In this document: in pieces, positions 17,850-26,021 of the stretch | Layout: every line of letters begins with the position of its first letter | How positions within the stretch are numbered: the stretch's first letter is position 1 | NCBI RefSeq assembly: GCF_021556395.1 | Contig: NZ_JAKGCS010000036.1 | Location: 62,001-126,000 of the forward strand | DNA: 64,000 nucleotides | Direction of reading: 5' to 3' | Origin: Acuticoccus kalidii | Lineage (GTDB): Bacteria; Pseudomonadota; Alphaproteobacteria; Rhizobiales; Amorphaceae | Notes under the pieces: model-generated | Database searches by the model: none | Told to the model about the DNA's origin: nothing | Seen by the model: only the letters and a program-made list of their open reading frames with translations | Program-made: the position numbers and the translations under genes

Positions 17850-20353
17850 GGGGCAACCTCGTAGCCGCGAGGGGTGTAGACGTGCGCCTTGCCGTCGCCG
17901 CGAACGAAGCGGCGGGTGGAGCTGGCGCCGATGATGACGGTGGCGAGCATGTCGACCGAGGCAGGGTCGAGTGCACCGAGCGTCGTGTGGAGGATCGCCT
18001 CCGCCGGGCGGCCGAGGCTCGACGCGATGATGACGGGCGTCTCGTCCGGCCGCTTGTCACGCAGAATGCGGATCGCCTCGACGAGCTGCTCGGTGCGCCG
18101 GCGCGAACGCGGATTATAGAGCGCGACGACGAAATCGCCCGCCGCGGCGGCTTCGAGCCGGGTGCGGATCGCGCTCCAGGGCGTCATCAGGTCCGACAGG
18201 GAGATGAACGCGAAATCGTGCCCGAGCGGGGCGCCGACGCGCGCCGACGCCGCTTGCGCCGCCGAGACGCCGGGCGCGACGGTGAGGGCGACGCGGCGGG
18301 CGGCGTCGGAGAGGTCGCCGGTGTCGAGGAGCTCCATCGCGAGCGTCGCCATCGCGTAGATGCCGGCATCGCCGGAGGAGATCAGCGCGACGGTCTTGCC
18401 CTTGCCGGCCTCCTCGAGCGCGAAGCGCACGCGCGCCGTCTCGTCGCCGAGCGGGAAGTCGTGGCGGGACTGATGGGCGCGCAGATCCTCCACGAGGTCG
18501 AGATAGAGGCTGTAGCCGACATAGGCGTCGGCCGCGGCGAGGAGCGCGGTGCACTCGGCCGTGCGCCAGGCCGGCGTTCCGGGCCCGATGCCGACGATCG
18601 CGAGATGGCCGCGCGCCCGCCCCGTGTCGCCGATCGGCGCCGGTGCTTCGGCGAGCGCGATGGTGAGGCCGTCGCGCTTCGCCTTCGGTGCGAGGAGCGC
18701 TCCCTCCGGTCCGGCCGCCGCGAGGGCCGCCGCTTCGGCGACGCCGCCGACGCCGACCGCGGCCCGCACGATCTCTGACGTTTCGGTGAGGCGCGGCTCC
18801 TCGGCGGCGAGGGTTGCGGCGTCGAAGACGCGGAAGGGAACGCCGAAATGGGCGGCGACGGCATGGAGCGCGGCCTCGTCGGCTTTCTTGTCGAGGCTCG
18901 TCACCACCGCGATCGCGCGCGGGTCGATGCCGGCCGTGGCGATCGTCTCCTCCGCGAGGCGGATGGCGGCTTCCGGCGCGGCACCGCGTTCGGCGCCCAT
19001 GCCGATCGAGACGGCGCGCGGGATATACGTGGCGACCGTGCCGCCGTCGGTGACGCGGCGCGTGGTGGCGCGGATCGGGGTCGGGCCGGCGGGAAGGTCG
19101 GCGAGGAAGCTGATGGCGGGATCGGCCGTCGCGCCGCCGCCCGCGGCAAGGTCCGCGGCGAGGCGCTTGAACGGGGCCGGATCAGCGATCGCCCAGCCCG
19201 CCGGCGGCGCGTCGAGGGCGAGGCCGAGGCGGATCTCGCTTTGCGTCGTGGTGGCCGGCGGAGTGCCGAACGCCGCGCCGAGCGTCGCCGCGATCGCCGT
19301 GCCGCCGCGATGGGCGCCGAGAAGCGGGACGATGGCGCTGCCGTCTTCGGCGAGGGCGAGGATCGCGGGCTCGGCGGGCTTGTTGGCGAGATAGGGCCCG
19401 ATCGAGCGCACCAGGATGCCGGCGGAGAACACCCCGACGATCGCGCAGCCATCGTCGAAGAGGCGGGCGATATGGTGGGCGGTGCCGGAATAGAGCGTGT
19501 CGACCGCATCGGCGTCGACGCGTCCGGCGAGGCCGTGGATCGTCGCCGTGTGGCCGGCTGCGGCGAGCGCCGCCTTCGCCGTTCGGGCGGTCGGGAGGGC
19601 GGACGGGCCGAGGACGAGGATCGCGACCGGGCGCGGGCCGTGCATCGGGGGCGCTTCGCGCACCGCGCGCGGGGCGGGCGCGGCCTCGCGGGCGGGCAGG
19701 ACGATCGTGGAGAAATAGGGTTTCGGGCCCGCCGGGGTGGCCTCGAGCGGCCTCACGCTCTCTTCGGGGAGCGTCGCGCGGGCGACGAGGGTGCCGGTCC
19801 GCCCCTCGGCGCGGACGAGCGCGGCGACGCTGTCGAAATGGCGGCCGACTTTATAGAGGATCACCGCGCCGGGGCCGCGGAGCGCGGCGCGCAGCGTCTC
19901 GGCCTCGCTCGTCGCGGGCAGGATCGTGAGCGGCTCGTTGCCGCGCACGAGGCTCGTCCGGGAGACGGCGGCGCAGGCTGACGCGGCGGTGACGCCGGGG
20001 ACGATCTCGACGGCGAAGCGATCGGCGAGGCGGGCCATCAGCGAGGCGGCGCTGCCATAGAGCATGGGATCGCCTTCGCACAGGAGCGCGACCGAGCGCC
20101 CCTGCGAGAGGTGGCCGGCGAGCGTCTCGGCGGCGGCGTCATAGGCGGCCTCGGCCGCGCCGTCATTCGTCATCGGGACGGTGAAGGGCACGTGAAGGGC
20201 GTTCGCGGTGTGCGCGGCGGCGATGCGCGCGGCGAAGCTGCCCGACGAGGTTGTCGGATAGGCGACGATGTCCGCCGCTTCGATGGTGCGCGCGGCCTTC
20301 AGCGTGAGGAGATCGGGATCGCCTGGGCCGACGCCGACGATGGAGAGAGTCAT
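17846..20353 (-). CDS. CobI-CbiG-CobJ trifunctional fusion
   Basis: An 835-residue three-part corrin enzyme. Residues 1 to about 225 are CobI/CbiL precorrin-2 C20-methyltransferase (VGVGPGDPDLLTLKA, CEGDPMLYGS, VPGVTAASA). About 240-575 are CbiG, which opens the delta-lactone of cobalt-precorrin-5A (FSAGILVRSIGPYL, LLGAHRGGTA, and the C-terminal SIGMGAERGA and VTSLDKKADE). About 582-835 are CobJ/CbiH precorrin-3B C17-methyltransferase (IVGIGPGTPAWRTAE, SSGDAGIYAMA, VAPGVSAAQAAS). Linkers are Ala/Pro-rich. The order follows the pathway except that CbiG acts after CobJ and CobM. The gene lies 31 bases downstream of cobL and overlaps cobM by four bases. Confidence 0.9.
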   Translation of the reverse strand: MTLSIVGVGPGDPDLLTLKAARTIEAADIVAYPTTSSGSFAARIAAAHTANALHVPFTVPMTNDGAAEAAYDAAAETLAGHLSQGRSVALLCEGDPMLYGSAASLMARLADRFAVEIVPGVTAASACAAVSRTSLVRGNEPLTILPATSEAETLRAALRGPGAVILYKVGRHFDSVAALVRAEGRTGTLVARATLPEESVRPLEATPAGPKPYFSTIVLPAREAAPAPRAVREAPPMHGPRPVAILVLGPSALPTARTAKAALAAAGHTATIHGLAGRVDADAVDTLYSGTAHHIARLFDDGCAIVGVFSAGILVRSIGPYLANKPAEPAILALAEDGSAIVPLLGAHRGGTAIAATLGAAFGTPPATTTQSEIRLGLALDAPPAGWAIADPAPFKRLAADLAAGGGATADPAISFLADLPAGPTPIRATTRRVTDGGTVATYIPRAVSIGMGAERGAAPEAAIRLAEETIATAGIDPRAIAVVTSLDKKADEAALHAVAAHFGVPFRVFDAATLAAEEPRLTETSEIVRAAVGVGGVAEAAALAAAGPEGALLAPKAKRDGLTIALAEAPAPIGDTGRARGHLAIVGIGPGTPAWRTAECTALLAAADAYVGYSLYLDLVEDLRAHQSRHDFPLGDETARVRFALEEAGKGKTVALISSGDAGIYAMATLAMELLDTGDLSDAARRVALTVAPGVSAAQAASARVGAPLGHDFAFISLSDLMTPWSAIRTRLEAAAAGDFVVALYNPRSRRRTEQLVEAIRILRDKRPDETPVIIASSLGRPAEAILHTTLGALDPASVDMLATVIIGASSTRRFVRGDGKAHVYTPRGYEVAP

Positions 20354-20384
20354 GAACGGCCTTCCGGCTTACGGGGGGCGGGCG

Positions 20385-21536
20385 TCATTTGACGACGCGC
20401 CATTGGAGAACGGGCATCGCCGGCCGCATCGCGAGAAGGCGGCCGACGGGCTCGGCGTGGGAAAGGGCGATGCGGGTGAGCGTGCCGCCGAGCCGCGCCT
20501 GGCGGGCGATGGTGGCGGCCTCGCCACCGAGGGTGACGGCGTTCGAGACGAGGATGCCGCCCGCGGGAAGGCGGGCCCAGAGCGCCTCGAAGAGCGCGTC
20601 GTCGCCGACGGCGCCGCCGAGAAAGATGCGCGCCGGGTCGGGAGCGGTGCCCAGATGGTCGATCGCCGGCCCTTCGAGGAGCGTCGCGCGTGTGTGCGTC
20701 GCGGCGAGATTCTGGCGGATCGCCACGGCCCGCGCCGGGACGCGCTCGAACAGCGTCGCGCTGCCGCCGGCCCGGCACCAGTCGATCGCGACCGCGCCGC
20801 TGCCGGCGCCGATGTCCCAAAGGTGGCCGGGTGGGGCGAGGGCGGCGATCGAGAGGAGGCGGATTTCGTCGCGCGTGACGCAGCCGTCATGGGCGAGGTC
20901 GGCGACCCGGACCGGATCGCGGCGCGCACACTCGACGGCGAGAACGTTGAGCGGCGCCGCCTCGCCGGTGAGGTCGCTCGCGCGGGCAGTCTGGCGCGCG
21001 GCCTCCGCCGTGCCGAGATCGGCGAGGACGGTGAGCGTGCTGTCGCCGAAGCCCGCCTCGGTGAGGATCGCGGCGATTGCGGCGGGGGCCGCGCCGTCGC
21101 GGGTGAGACAGAGGAGCCGGCGGCCGGGGGCGGCGGCCGTCAGGATGTCGGCCGGCGGCGCGGCGTGGAGGGACAGGCAGGTGACGGTCTCGAGCGGCCA
21201 GCGCATCGCCGCGGCGGCCAGCGAGAAGGCGGACGGGGCGGGGAAGACGGCGATCTCCTCGGCCGGCAGATGGCGCAGCAGCGTTGCCCCGACGCCATGA
21301 TGCAGCGGATCGCCGGACGCGAGGATCGTCGTCGCCTCGCCGCGCCGGGCGAGCACGGCGGCGATGCCGTCGGCGAACGGGCGCGGCCAGGGCCGCCGCG
21401 CCGCCTCGGGGATCCCGGCGGCGGCGAGTAGGCGCGCGGCGCCGAACACCGCCCCGGCGTCGAGGGCCGCTTGCGGTGCGTTCGGCGCGAGCGCGCCGTT
21501 CGGCAAGGCGCCGATGATGGTGAGCCAGGCGCTCAT
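20385..21536 (-). CDS. cobL: Precorrin-6Y C5,15-methyltransferase, decarboxylating (CobL)
   Basis: A 383-residue fused CbiE-CbiT enzyme that methylates C5 and C15 and decarboxylates (cobalt-)precorrin-7/6Y. The N-terminal half (about 1-195) is the CbiE methyltransferase (ASGDPLHHGVGATLLR), although its first glycine loop, IIGALPNGALAP, is looser than usual. The C-terminal half is CbiT (VTRDEIRLLSIAAL, IGAGSGAVAIDW). It sits 33 bases after the cbiX-cobH gene and 31 bases before the triple-fusion gene. Confidence 0.9.
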   Translation of the reverse strand: MSAWLTIIGALPNGALAPNAPQAALDAGAVFGAARLLAAAGIPEAARRPWPRPFADGIAAVLARRGEATTILASGDPLHHGVGATLLRHLPAEEIAVFPAPSAFSLAAAAMRWPLETVTCLSLHAAPPADILTAAAPGRRLLCLTRDGAAPAAIAAILTEAGFGDSTLTVLADLGTAEAARQTARASDLTGEAAPLNVLAVECARRDPVRVADLAHDGCVTRDEIRLLSIAALAPPGHLWDIGAGSGAVAIDWCRAGGSATLFERVPARAVAIRQNLAATHTRATLLEGPAIDHLGTAPDPARIFLGGAVGDDALFEALWARLPAGGILVSNAVTLGGEAATIARQARLGGTLTRIALSHAEPVGRLLAMRPAMPVLQWRVVK

Positions 21537-21569
21537 CGCCGGGCTCTCGTGTCCAGGGTCATGTCCGCC

Positions 21570-23366
21570 TCAGCCGTGCGCGTGGGAACCGGGCGCCGAC
21601 ACGGGGCCGGTACCGGCGCCGGAAGCGCCCGCGATCGCGTTGAGCGCGCCGCCGGCAATGGCGCTGCCGCCGCGCCGACCGGAAAGGGTCGCGAAGGGAA
21701 TCGCCGGATCGAGGGCGACGAGGGCGGCCTTCGATTCCACCGCGCCGACGAAGCCGACCGGAAAAGCGAGGATCGCCGCCGGGCGAGCGCCTTTCTGGAG
21801 AAAAGCGAGGAGCTCGAAGAGGGCCGTCGGCGCGTTGCCGACCACGACGACCGCCCCATCAAGCTCACCCGCCGCGCGGCGGATCGCGATCGCGGAGCGC
21901 GTGGTCTTTGCGGCCTTCGCCTCCGCGGCGGTCTCGGGATCGTTGAGGTGGCAGACGACTTGCGCGGCGGGGACGAAGCGGGTCGAGATCGCGTGCCGCG
22001 TCATCTCCGAATCGACGATCACCGGCGCGCCGGCGGCGAGGGCGGCCCGCGCCGCGGCGATCACGTCGCCCTTGATGACGAGATTGGCGAGAATGCCGGT
22101 GTCCCCGGCAGAATGGGCAATGCGCTCGGCGATCGGGGCGTTCGTGCCGAAGCGGGCGAGATCGGCCTCCTTGCGGATGATCTCGAAGGATTGGCGGGTG
22201 ATCGCCTCCGGGTCGCGCTCATAACGCAGCGTGTCGTGCTGGAAGACGCTGACCGGGCCGAGCGGGTGCCGCTCGTGCGGGTAGGGGTGGTGATGGTGGT
22301 CGTGGCCGTTTCCATGCCCATGCCCATGCCCATGATGATGGTGGTGGTCGTGGGCGTCTCCGTGCGCGTGGCCATAATGGTGATGGTGGCCGTGATGATC
22401 CTCGCCGGTGGTGATCACGCGGCAGGCGCCGGTACAGAAGGTGTCGCAGAGCGTGCACGTCTCGACCGTCGCGCCGGGGGCGGAGGCGCCCATGCCCTCG
22501 ACATGATGATGGTGGCTCTCCTGCGCCGCGCCCACCTCGTCCTCGAAGCCGAGAACCTGGGTGCGGTATTTGCAGAGGCCGCAATTCATCACGTTCTCGC
22601 CGTCGAGGATCTCGGTGACGCGCTCGACGAAGGTGTCGATCACGGCCGGATGATCGCCGAGATAGTCGGCCTTCTCGAAGGCGATCTCGGGATAGCGGGC
22701 GGCGGCGGTATCGGTGAAGCCGTAGATCCGGTCGATCAGGATCCCCGAGAAGAGGAAGTAGGGGAACACGATGACGCGGCGGAAGCCGAGCCGTGCGACC
22801 CGGTCGAGGCAAGGCTCGACGAGCGGGAAGGTGACGCCCGAATAGCCCGTCTCGCACCAGCCGAAGCCGAAGCCCTCCCACAACAGGCGCGCGACCTTCG
22901 ACACGTTGGCGTTGGCGTCGGGATCGGACGCGCCGCGGCCGATGACGACGAGGCAGGTCTCGGAATTGGGGAGCGCGCCGTCGCGTGCGTTGAGCGCGTC
23001 GACGGCCGCCTGAACGCGCTCGCCGGCGGCCACGAGCATCCGCGCGTCGACGCCGAGATCGCGGCCATAATCGACCTTGATGCCGTGCTTGGCGGCGTAG
23101 GTGTTGAGGACGCTCGGAATATCGTTCTTGGCGTGGCTCGCAGCGAACAGCATTCCGGGCACGGCGAGGATCCGGTCGACCCCTTTCTCGCGCAGGGAAT
23201 CCAGTCCGTCACGGATGACGGGGTTGGCGAACTCGAGATAGCCATATTCGACCGGCCAATCGGGAAAGCGGGGGCGCAGGGCCTCGGCGAGCTTGGCGAA
23301 CTCGTCGACCGCGCTTTTCGAGCGCGATCCATGGCCGCACACCATGACGCCGATACGCTCGGTCAT
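21570..23366 (-). CDS. CbiX-CobH fusion with Cys/His-rich linker
   Basis: A 598-residue fusion. Residues 1 to about 258 are a long two-lobed CbiX sirohydrochlorin cobaltochelatase (VCGHGSR at 9-15, FPYFLFSGIL at 201-210), inserting cobalt early. An MXCXXC motif follows (M260-C265), which in long CbiX proteins holds an Fe-S centre. A linker has Cys at 304, 307, 311 and 315 and a dense His tract at about 324-367. Residues about 383-585 are precorrin-8X methylmutase CobH/CbiC (GILANLVIKGDV, VIVDSEMTRHAI, VVGNAPTALFELL), and the protein ends in SHAHG. The start at 23366 matches CbiX N-termini. It is the first main gene of the leftward cob operon. Confidence 0.9.
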   Translation of the reverse strand: MTERIGVMVCGHGSRSKSAVDEFAKLAEALRPRFPDWPVEYGYLEFANPVIRDGLDSLREKGVDRILAVPGMLFAASHAKNDIPSVLNTYAAKHGIKVDYGRDLGVDARMLVAAGERVQAAVDALNARDGALPNSETCLVVIGRGASDPDANANVSKVARLLWEGFGFGWCETGYSGVTFPLVEPCLDRVARLGFRRVIVFPYFLFSGILIDRIYGFTDTAAARYPEIAFEKADYLGDHPAVIDTFVERVTEILDGENVMNCGLCKYRTQVLGFEDEVGAAQESHHHHVEGMGASAPGATVETCTLCDTFCTGACRVITTGEDHHGHHHHYGHAHGDAHDHHHHHGHGHGHGNGHDHHHHPYPHERHPLGPVSVFQHDTLRYERDPEAITRQSFEIIRKEADLARFGTNAPIAERIAHSAGDTGILANLVIKGDVIAAARAALAAGAPVIVDSEMTRHAISTRFVPAAQVVCHLNDPETAAEAKAAKTTRSAIAIRRAAGELDGAVVVVGNAPTALFELLAFLQKGARPAAILAFPVGFVGAVESKAALVALDPAIPFATLSGRRGGSAIAGGALNAIAGASGAGTGPVSAPGSHAHG

Positions 23367-23428
23367 GCGGGCACCGGGCGCGATGACGCGGCGGTGCGCG
23401 GGTGCGAGCGATCGTAAAGGGTGCGCAT
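23363..23428 (-). CDS. Possible short leader ORF coupled to cbiX-cobH
   Basis: A 21-codon frame opening MRTLYDRSHP has a strong GGAGG site four bases before its ATG (23428). Its TGA overlaps the ATG of cbiX-cobH (ATGA arrangement at 23363-23366), so ribosomes could be passed to that gene. I know of no homologue. It may be a translated leader controlling the operon, or simply the way the initiation region evolved. Confidence 0.4.
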   Translation of the reverse strand: MRTLYDRSHPRTAASSRPVPA

Positions 23429-23861
23429 AGGACCTCCGGTTCCGTGACACACGCGCACCAAGAGGCCGTGGGGTTCGCCCCACCATCCGGCAGCCGCGGA
23501 GTTTCGGCCCCCGGATTGGGTCGGCCTCACCACGATCGCTTTCAGTTCCCGCGAGGAACGCTGCGACCTCGGCAGTAACAGTCCAGTGAGCGGCTTACAA
23601 GGGCGCTCCCCGCGGCCGGAATTCGCGATAGAGTTGGGATCGTGCTAGGATTATGGGGTGCCGCGCACGCGAGGGTTGTTCGGTGCGCCGGCCGTGCCGA
23701 AGTGTGATGCCGGGCATATGTTCGCCGGCCATACGATCGGAAGCGGCGACAGGTCTGCCGAATGGGCGGAATGCGATCCTAGTCTCGACGGAAGACAGGC
23801 AACTGATCCTGGCCCCAACCCGTTTGTTCAGGTTGGTCCATTGTGTGGAGTTGAAGTTGGT
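23429..23861. other. 433-bp divergent promoter region upstream of the cob operon
   Basis: This region separates the leftward cob operon from a rightward exported-protein gene. It holds two clear hairpins, GTGGGG-TTCG-CCCCAC at 23468-23483 and GTTCC/GGAAC at about 23545-23559. I looked for the cobalamin riboswitch B12-box and core (AGYCAGGARACCTGCC-type) on the reverse strand and did not recognise it. No gene is supported here. Confidence 0.55.
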
Positions 23862-24380
23862 ATGTTGAAAAACGTGGCTTTCGCGTGTCTCGCGACGGTG
23901 GTTCTCACCGCTCCGGTGCTCGCAGCCGAAGATTCTGTCGGCATCGGCGGAGAGTGGAAGGGCACGGGCTTCGTCCAGAAGGACGAGAAGTCGAAGCCCA
24001 TGCAGGTGAACTGCACGATCGAAGGCACAGAGTCCGCGGATCGCATCGGCTTCGACGGCGAATGTCGGGCGATGCTGATCATGAAGCGGGCGATCGGCGC
24101 TGATCTTACCCGCAATGGTGACCAGTATTCGGGAACCTATGTGGGCTCGAATGTCGGCGTCGCCGAGCTTCAGGGCGGGCCGGAAGGGCCGGACTCGTTC
24201 GTGCTCACGATGACCTTCCCCAAGGAAGTGAACGGCGACGACAAGGCGACCATGACGATCGAACGGCCGCGCGACGGCAAGTTCACCATTACCACGGTCG
24301 ACCGGATGACGTCGGGCGACGATGTGACGACATCGCAGATCACGTTCGAGCGCAGCGGACGCGCCGTCGCGTCCGAATAG
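23862..24380 (+). CDS. Exported protein of unknown function
   Basis: A 172-residue protein with a signal peptide (MLKNVAFACLATVVLTAPVLA, cleavage near residue 21), which fixes the start despite an open upstream frame. The mature part looks beta-rich, with two Cys (in QVNCTIEG and GECRAML) that could form a periplasmic disulfide, and regularly spaced strands as in a small beta barrel (EWKGTGFV, GTYVGSNVG, FVLTMTFP, FTITTVDRM). I do not recognise the family. It stands alone downstream of the cob promoter region. Confidence 0.75.
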   Translation: MLKNVAFACLATVVLTAPVLAAEDSVGIGGEWKGTGFVQKDEKSKPMQVNCTIEGTESADRIGFDGECRAMLIMKRAIGADLTRNGDQYSGTYVGSNVGVAELQGGPEGPDSFVLTMTFPKEVNGDDKATMTIERPRDGKFTITTVDRMTSGDDVTTSQITFERSGRAVASE

Positions 24381-24730
24381 GCCGCGCGACGGACCAAGGT
24401 GACGCGCACCTTGTGCGTCACCGAGACGATGCGCATTGCGTGCGTGTCGGAGCTCATGCATATCCTGAGGCGTGAAGACGCCGAGGCGCGTCCTAAGGCG
24501 TGAAGACGCTGGTGCGCGTCATGGCCGTGAAGGCGCGCGCCCTGGGCGCGACTGGGCCAACGCGCTCCGGCGCCCCGCCAGGACGAGGCGGGGCAAAATT
24601 TTTGGGGGCGGCGACCGATGCCGACCCCGGTGCCCACTCTTTCGACATCGGCGAATGGCCGCGCATGCCGTCGGCCGGATGGCCTCGTGGCCCCGACGCG
24701 TGTCGGGGCGAGGAGCGCCTCGGCTCGGCC
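24381..24730. other. 350-bp gene-free region with short tandem repeat
   Basis: No gene is supported between the exported-protein gene and the converging sulfotransferase gene. A two-copy 28-bp tandem repeat lies at 24463-24518. The remainder is G+C-rich with a short run, AAAATTTTTGGGGG, at about 24596. Confidence 0.55.
24463..24518. repeat. Two-copy 28-bp tandem repeat
   Basis: Units at 24463-24490 and 24491-24518 share 24 of 28 bases, with the common core AAGGCGTGAAGACGC (G for the first A in copy 1). A weaker partial third unit (CGTGAAGGCGCGCG) follows at about 24525. This is probably a local duplication. Confidence 0.6.
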
Positions 24731-25867
24731 CTAGCGGCCTCGGGCGCTCTCCACGACTTCGCCGTGCTCCATGGCCTTCAGGCGGCCGGGGCGGCCGTCG
24801 GCTTCGTTGATCCGTTCGAGCGCCGTCGCGATGGCCTCGGCTTCGTCCTCCGATAGCGTTTCGAAGCTCGCCATATCGATCGGCGCGGCCGAATTGGTGT
24901 CGTACGTCGTGATGTCGACGCCGAGGCGCTTGGACATCCAGCGCAGATCGCCTGTGGCCATCTGCATCGCCGCCTCCTCGACCTCGACGGGAAGCGCGAA
25001 GCCGGGCCCCTTGATCGACGTCAGCACGCGCGCGGCGGCCGATGGGAGCCGCCCGCCCGGCGCCGCCTTCGCGAACGCCTCGGCGAAGCAGCGGCCGAGA
25101 TGGCCGGAGCGCAACGGCGCATCGACCGCCTTCGGCAGGCCGGCCGGGATGGCCTTCTGCTGGTAGGCGGCGTTCACGATCGAGAGGATCTTGGCGGCGG
25201 TCAGGCTGATCGATTCGTTGGCGCGCGGCGCGCGATCGGCGGCGAGGGCCGAAAAATCGCGGTCCATCATCGACAGAAGCGTCTGAAGAATGCAGCCGTC
25301 TTTCATCGTGCTCGGATGGAACATGACGAGGCGCAGATCCTTGCCGAGCACTTCATCGTGCGGCCCGAAAAAGCGCCGATAACGCGGCCGCCTCGGGCGC
25401 GTGAGGAAGTCCCGCATCGTCATGCCGAGCTGGAGGCTCTGCTGGCAGGACGAGCGCACCCACGCCCGCGGCGGGCGGACGAAGGCGAGCGAGACCATGC
25501 GGTCGAACATGCCGACCGTCTCGCGCATCTCGACCAACTCCTCGGCGGTGAACGAGGATCCCATCTCGGCGGAGACGAGCGCGTCGGACCCTTCGGCGGC
25601 GACGCTTTCCATCTCGGCGAGGAAGGATTTCAGGATCTCCTCGCGGTTCTCGACATATTGGCGGTGATTGCGTGCGATCAGCGACGCGTCGATCTTCGCG
25701 CGCGGCTGGCGAAACTGGGATTCCACGAACGGATTGTGGTTCGCCGTCGGGAGCGAGGCATAGGCGAGGCCCGTCTCGCGAACGCGCTCACGATTGTCGT
25801 CGAAATAAGCCTGAATCGAGGTCGACCCCGTCTTCGGCATCCCGATGTGAAAATAGAGGGTCGACAT
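24731..25867 (-). CDS. Sulfotransferase-like protein
   Basis: A 378-residue protein with an N-terminal P-loop-like 5'-phosphosulfate motif, HIGMPKTGSTSIQ (7-19), typical of PAPS-dependent sulfotransferases and related kinase-like folds. A second region, LVSLAFVRPPRAWVRSS (about 130-146), resembles the 3'-phosphate binding segment. The acceptor is unknown and may be a polysaccharide or lipid. The start is ATG at 25867; a GTG 15 bases upstream is possible and the ribosome site is weak. The gene stands alone. Confidence 0.75.
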   Translation of the reverse strand: MSTLYFHIGMPKTGSTSIQAYFDDNRERVRETGLAYASLPTANHNPFVESQFRQPRAKIDASLIARNHRQYVENREEILKSFLAEMESVAAEGSDALVSAEMGSSFTAEELVEMRETVGMFDRMVSLAFVRPPRAWVRSSCQQSLQLGMTMRDFLTRPRRPRYRRFFGPHDEVLGKDLRLVMFHPSTMKDGCILQTLLSMMDRDFSALAADRAPRANESISLTAAKILSIVNAAYQQKAIPAGLPKAVDAPLRSGHLGRCFAEAFAKAAPGGRLPSAAARVLTSIKGPGFALPVEVEEAAMQMATGDLRWMSKRLGVDITTYDTNSAAPIDMASFETLSEDEAEAIATALERINEADGRPGRLKAMEHGEVVESARGR

Positions 25868-26021
25868 TTTTAAATAGCCCACGCGTTGGGAAACGCACGC
25901 GATATTGCACTCGCGTTACTGTGTTGATGGCGCAAACGACTTTGATCGGATGGGACGTCTCCGAGAGACCGGGAGTGTTACAAATCGAGGCTGCGCGGCG
26001 CAAGCGCACCGGCCGACCGGA

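Noticed and set aside
22300..22395. Low-complexity His-codon tract as a simple-sequence repeat or CRISPR-like array
   Set aside because: The repeated ATG/GTG triplets on the forward strand simply encode the His-rich linker of the CbiX-CobH protein on the reverse strand; there are no spacers.
23429..23700. Cobalamin riboswitch upstream of the cob operon
   Set aside because: Expected from biology, but I could not find the B12 box or the conserved core on the reverse strand. A covariance-model search would decide.
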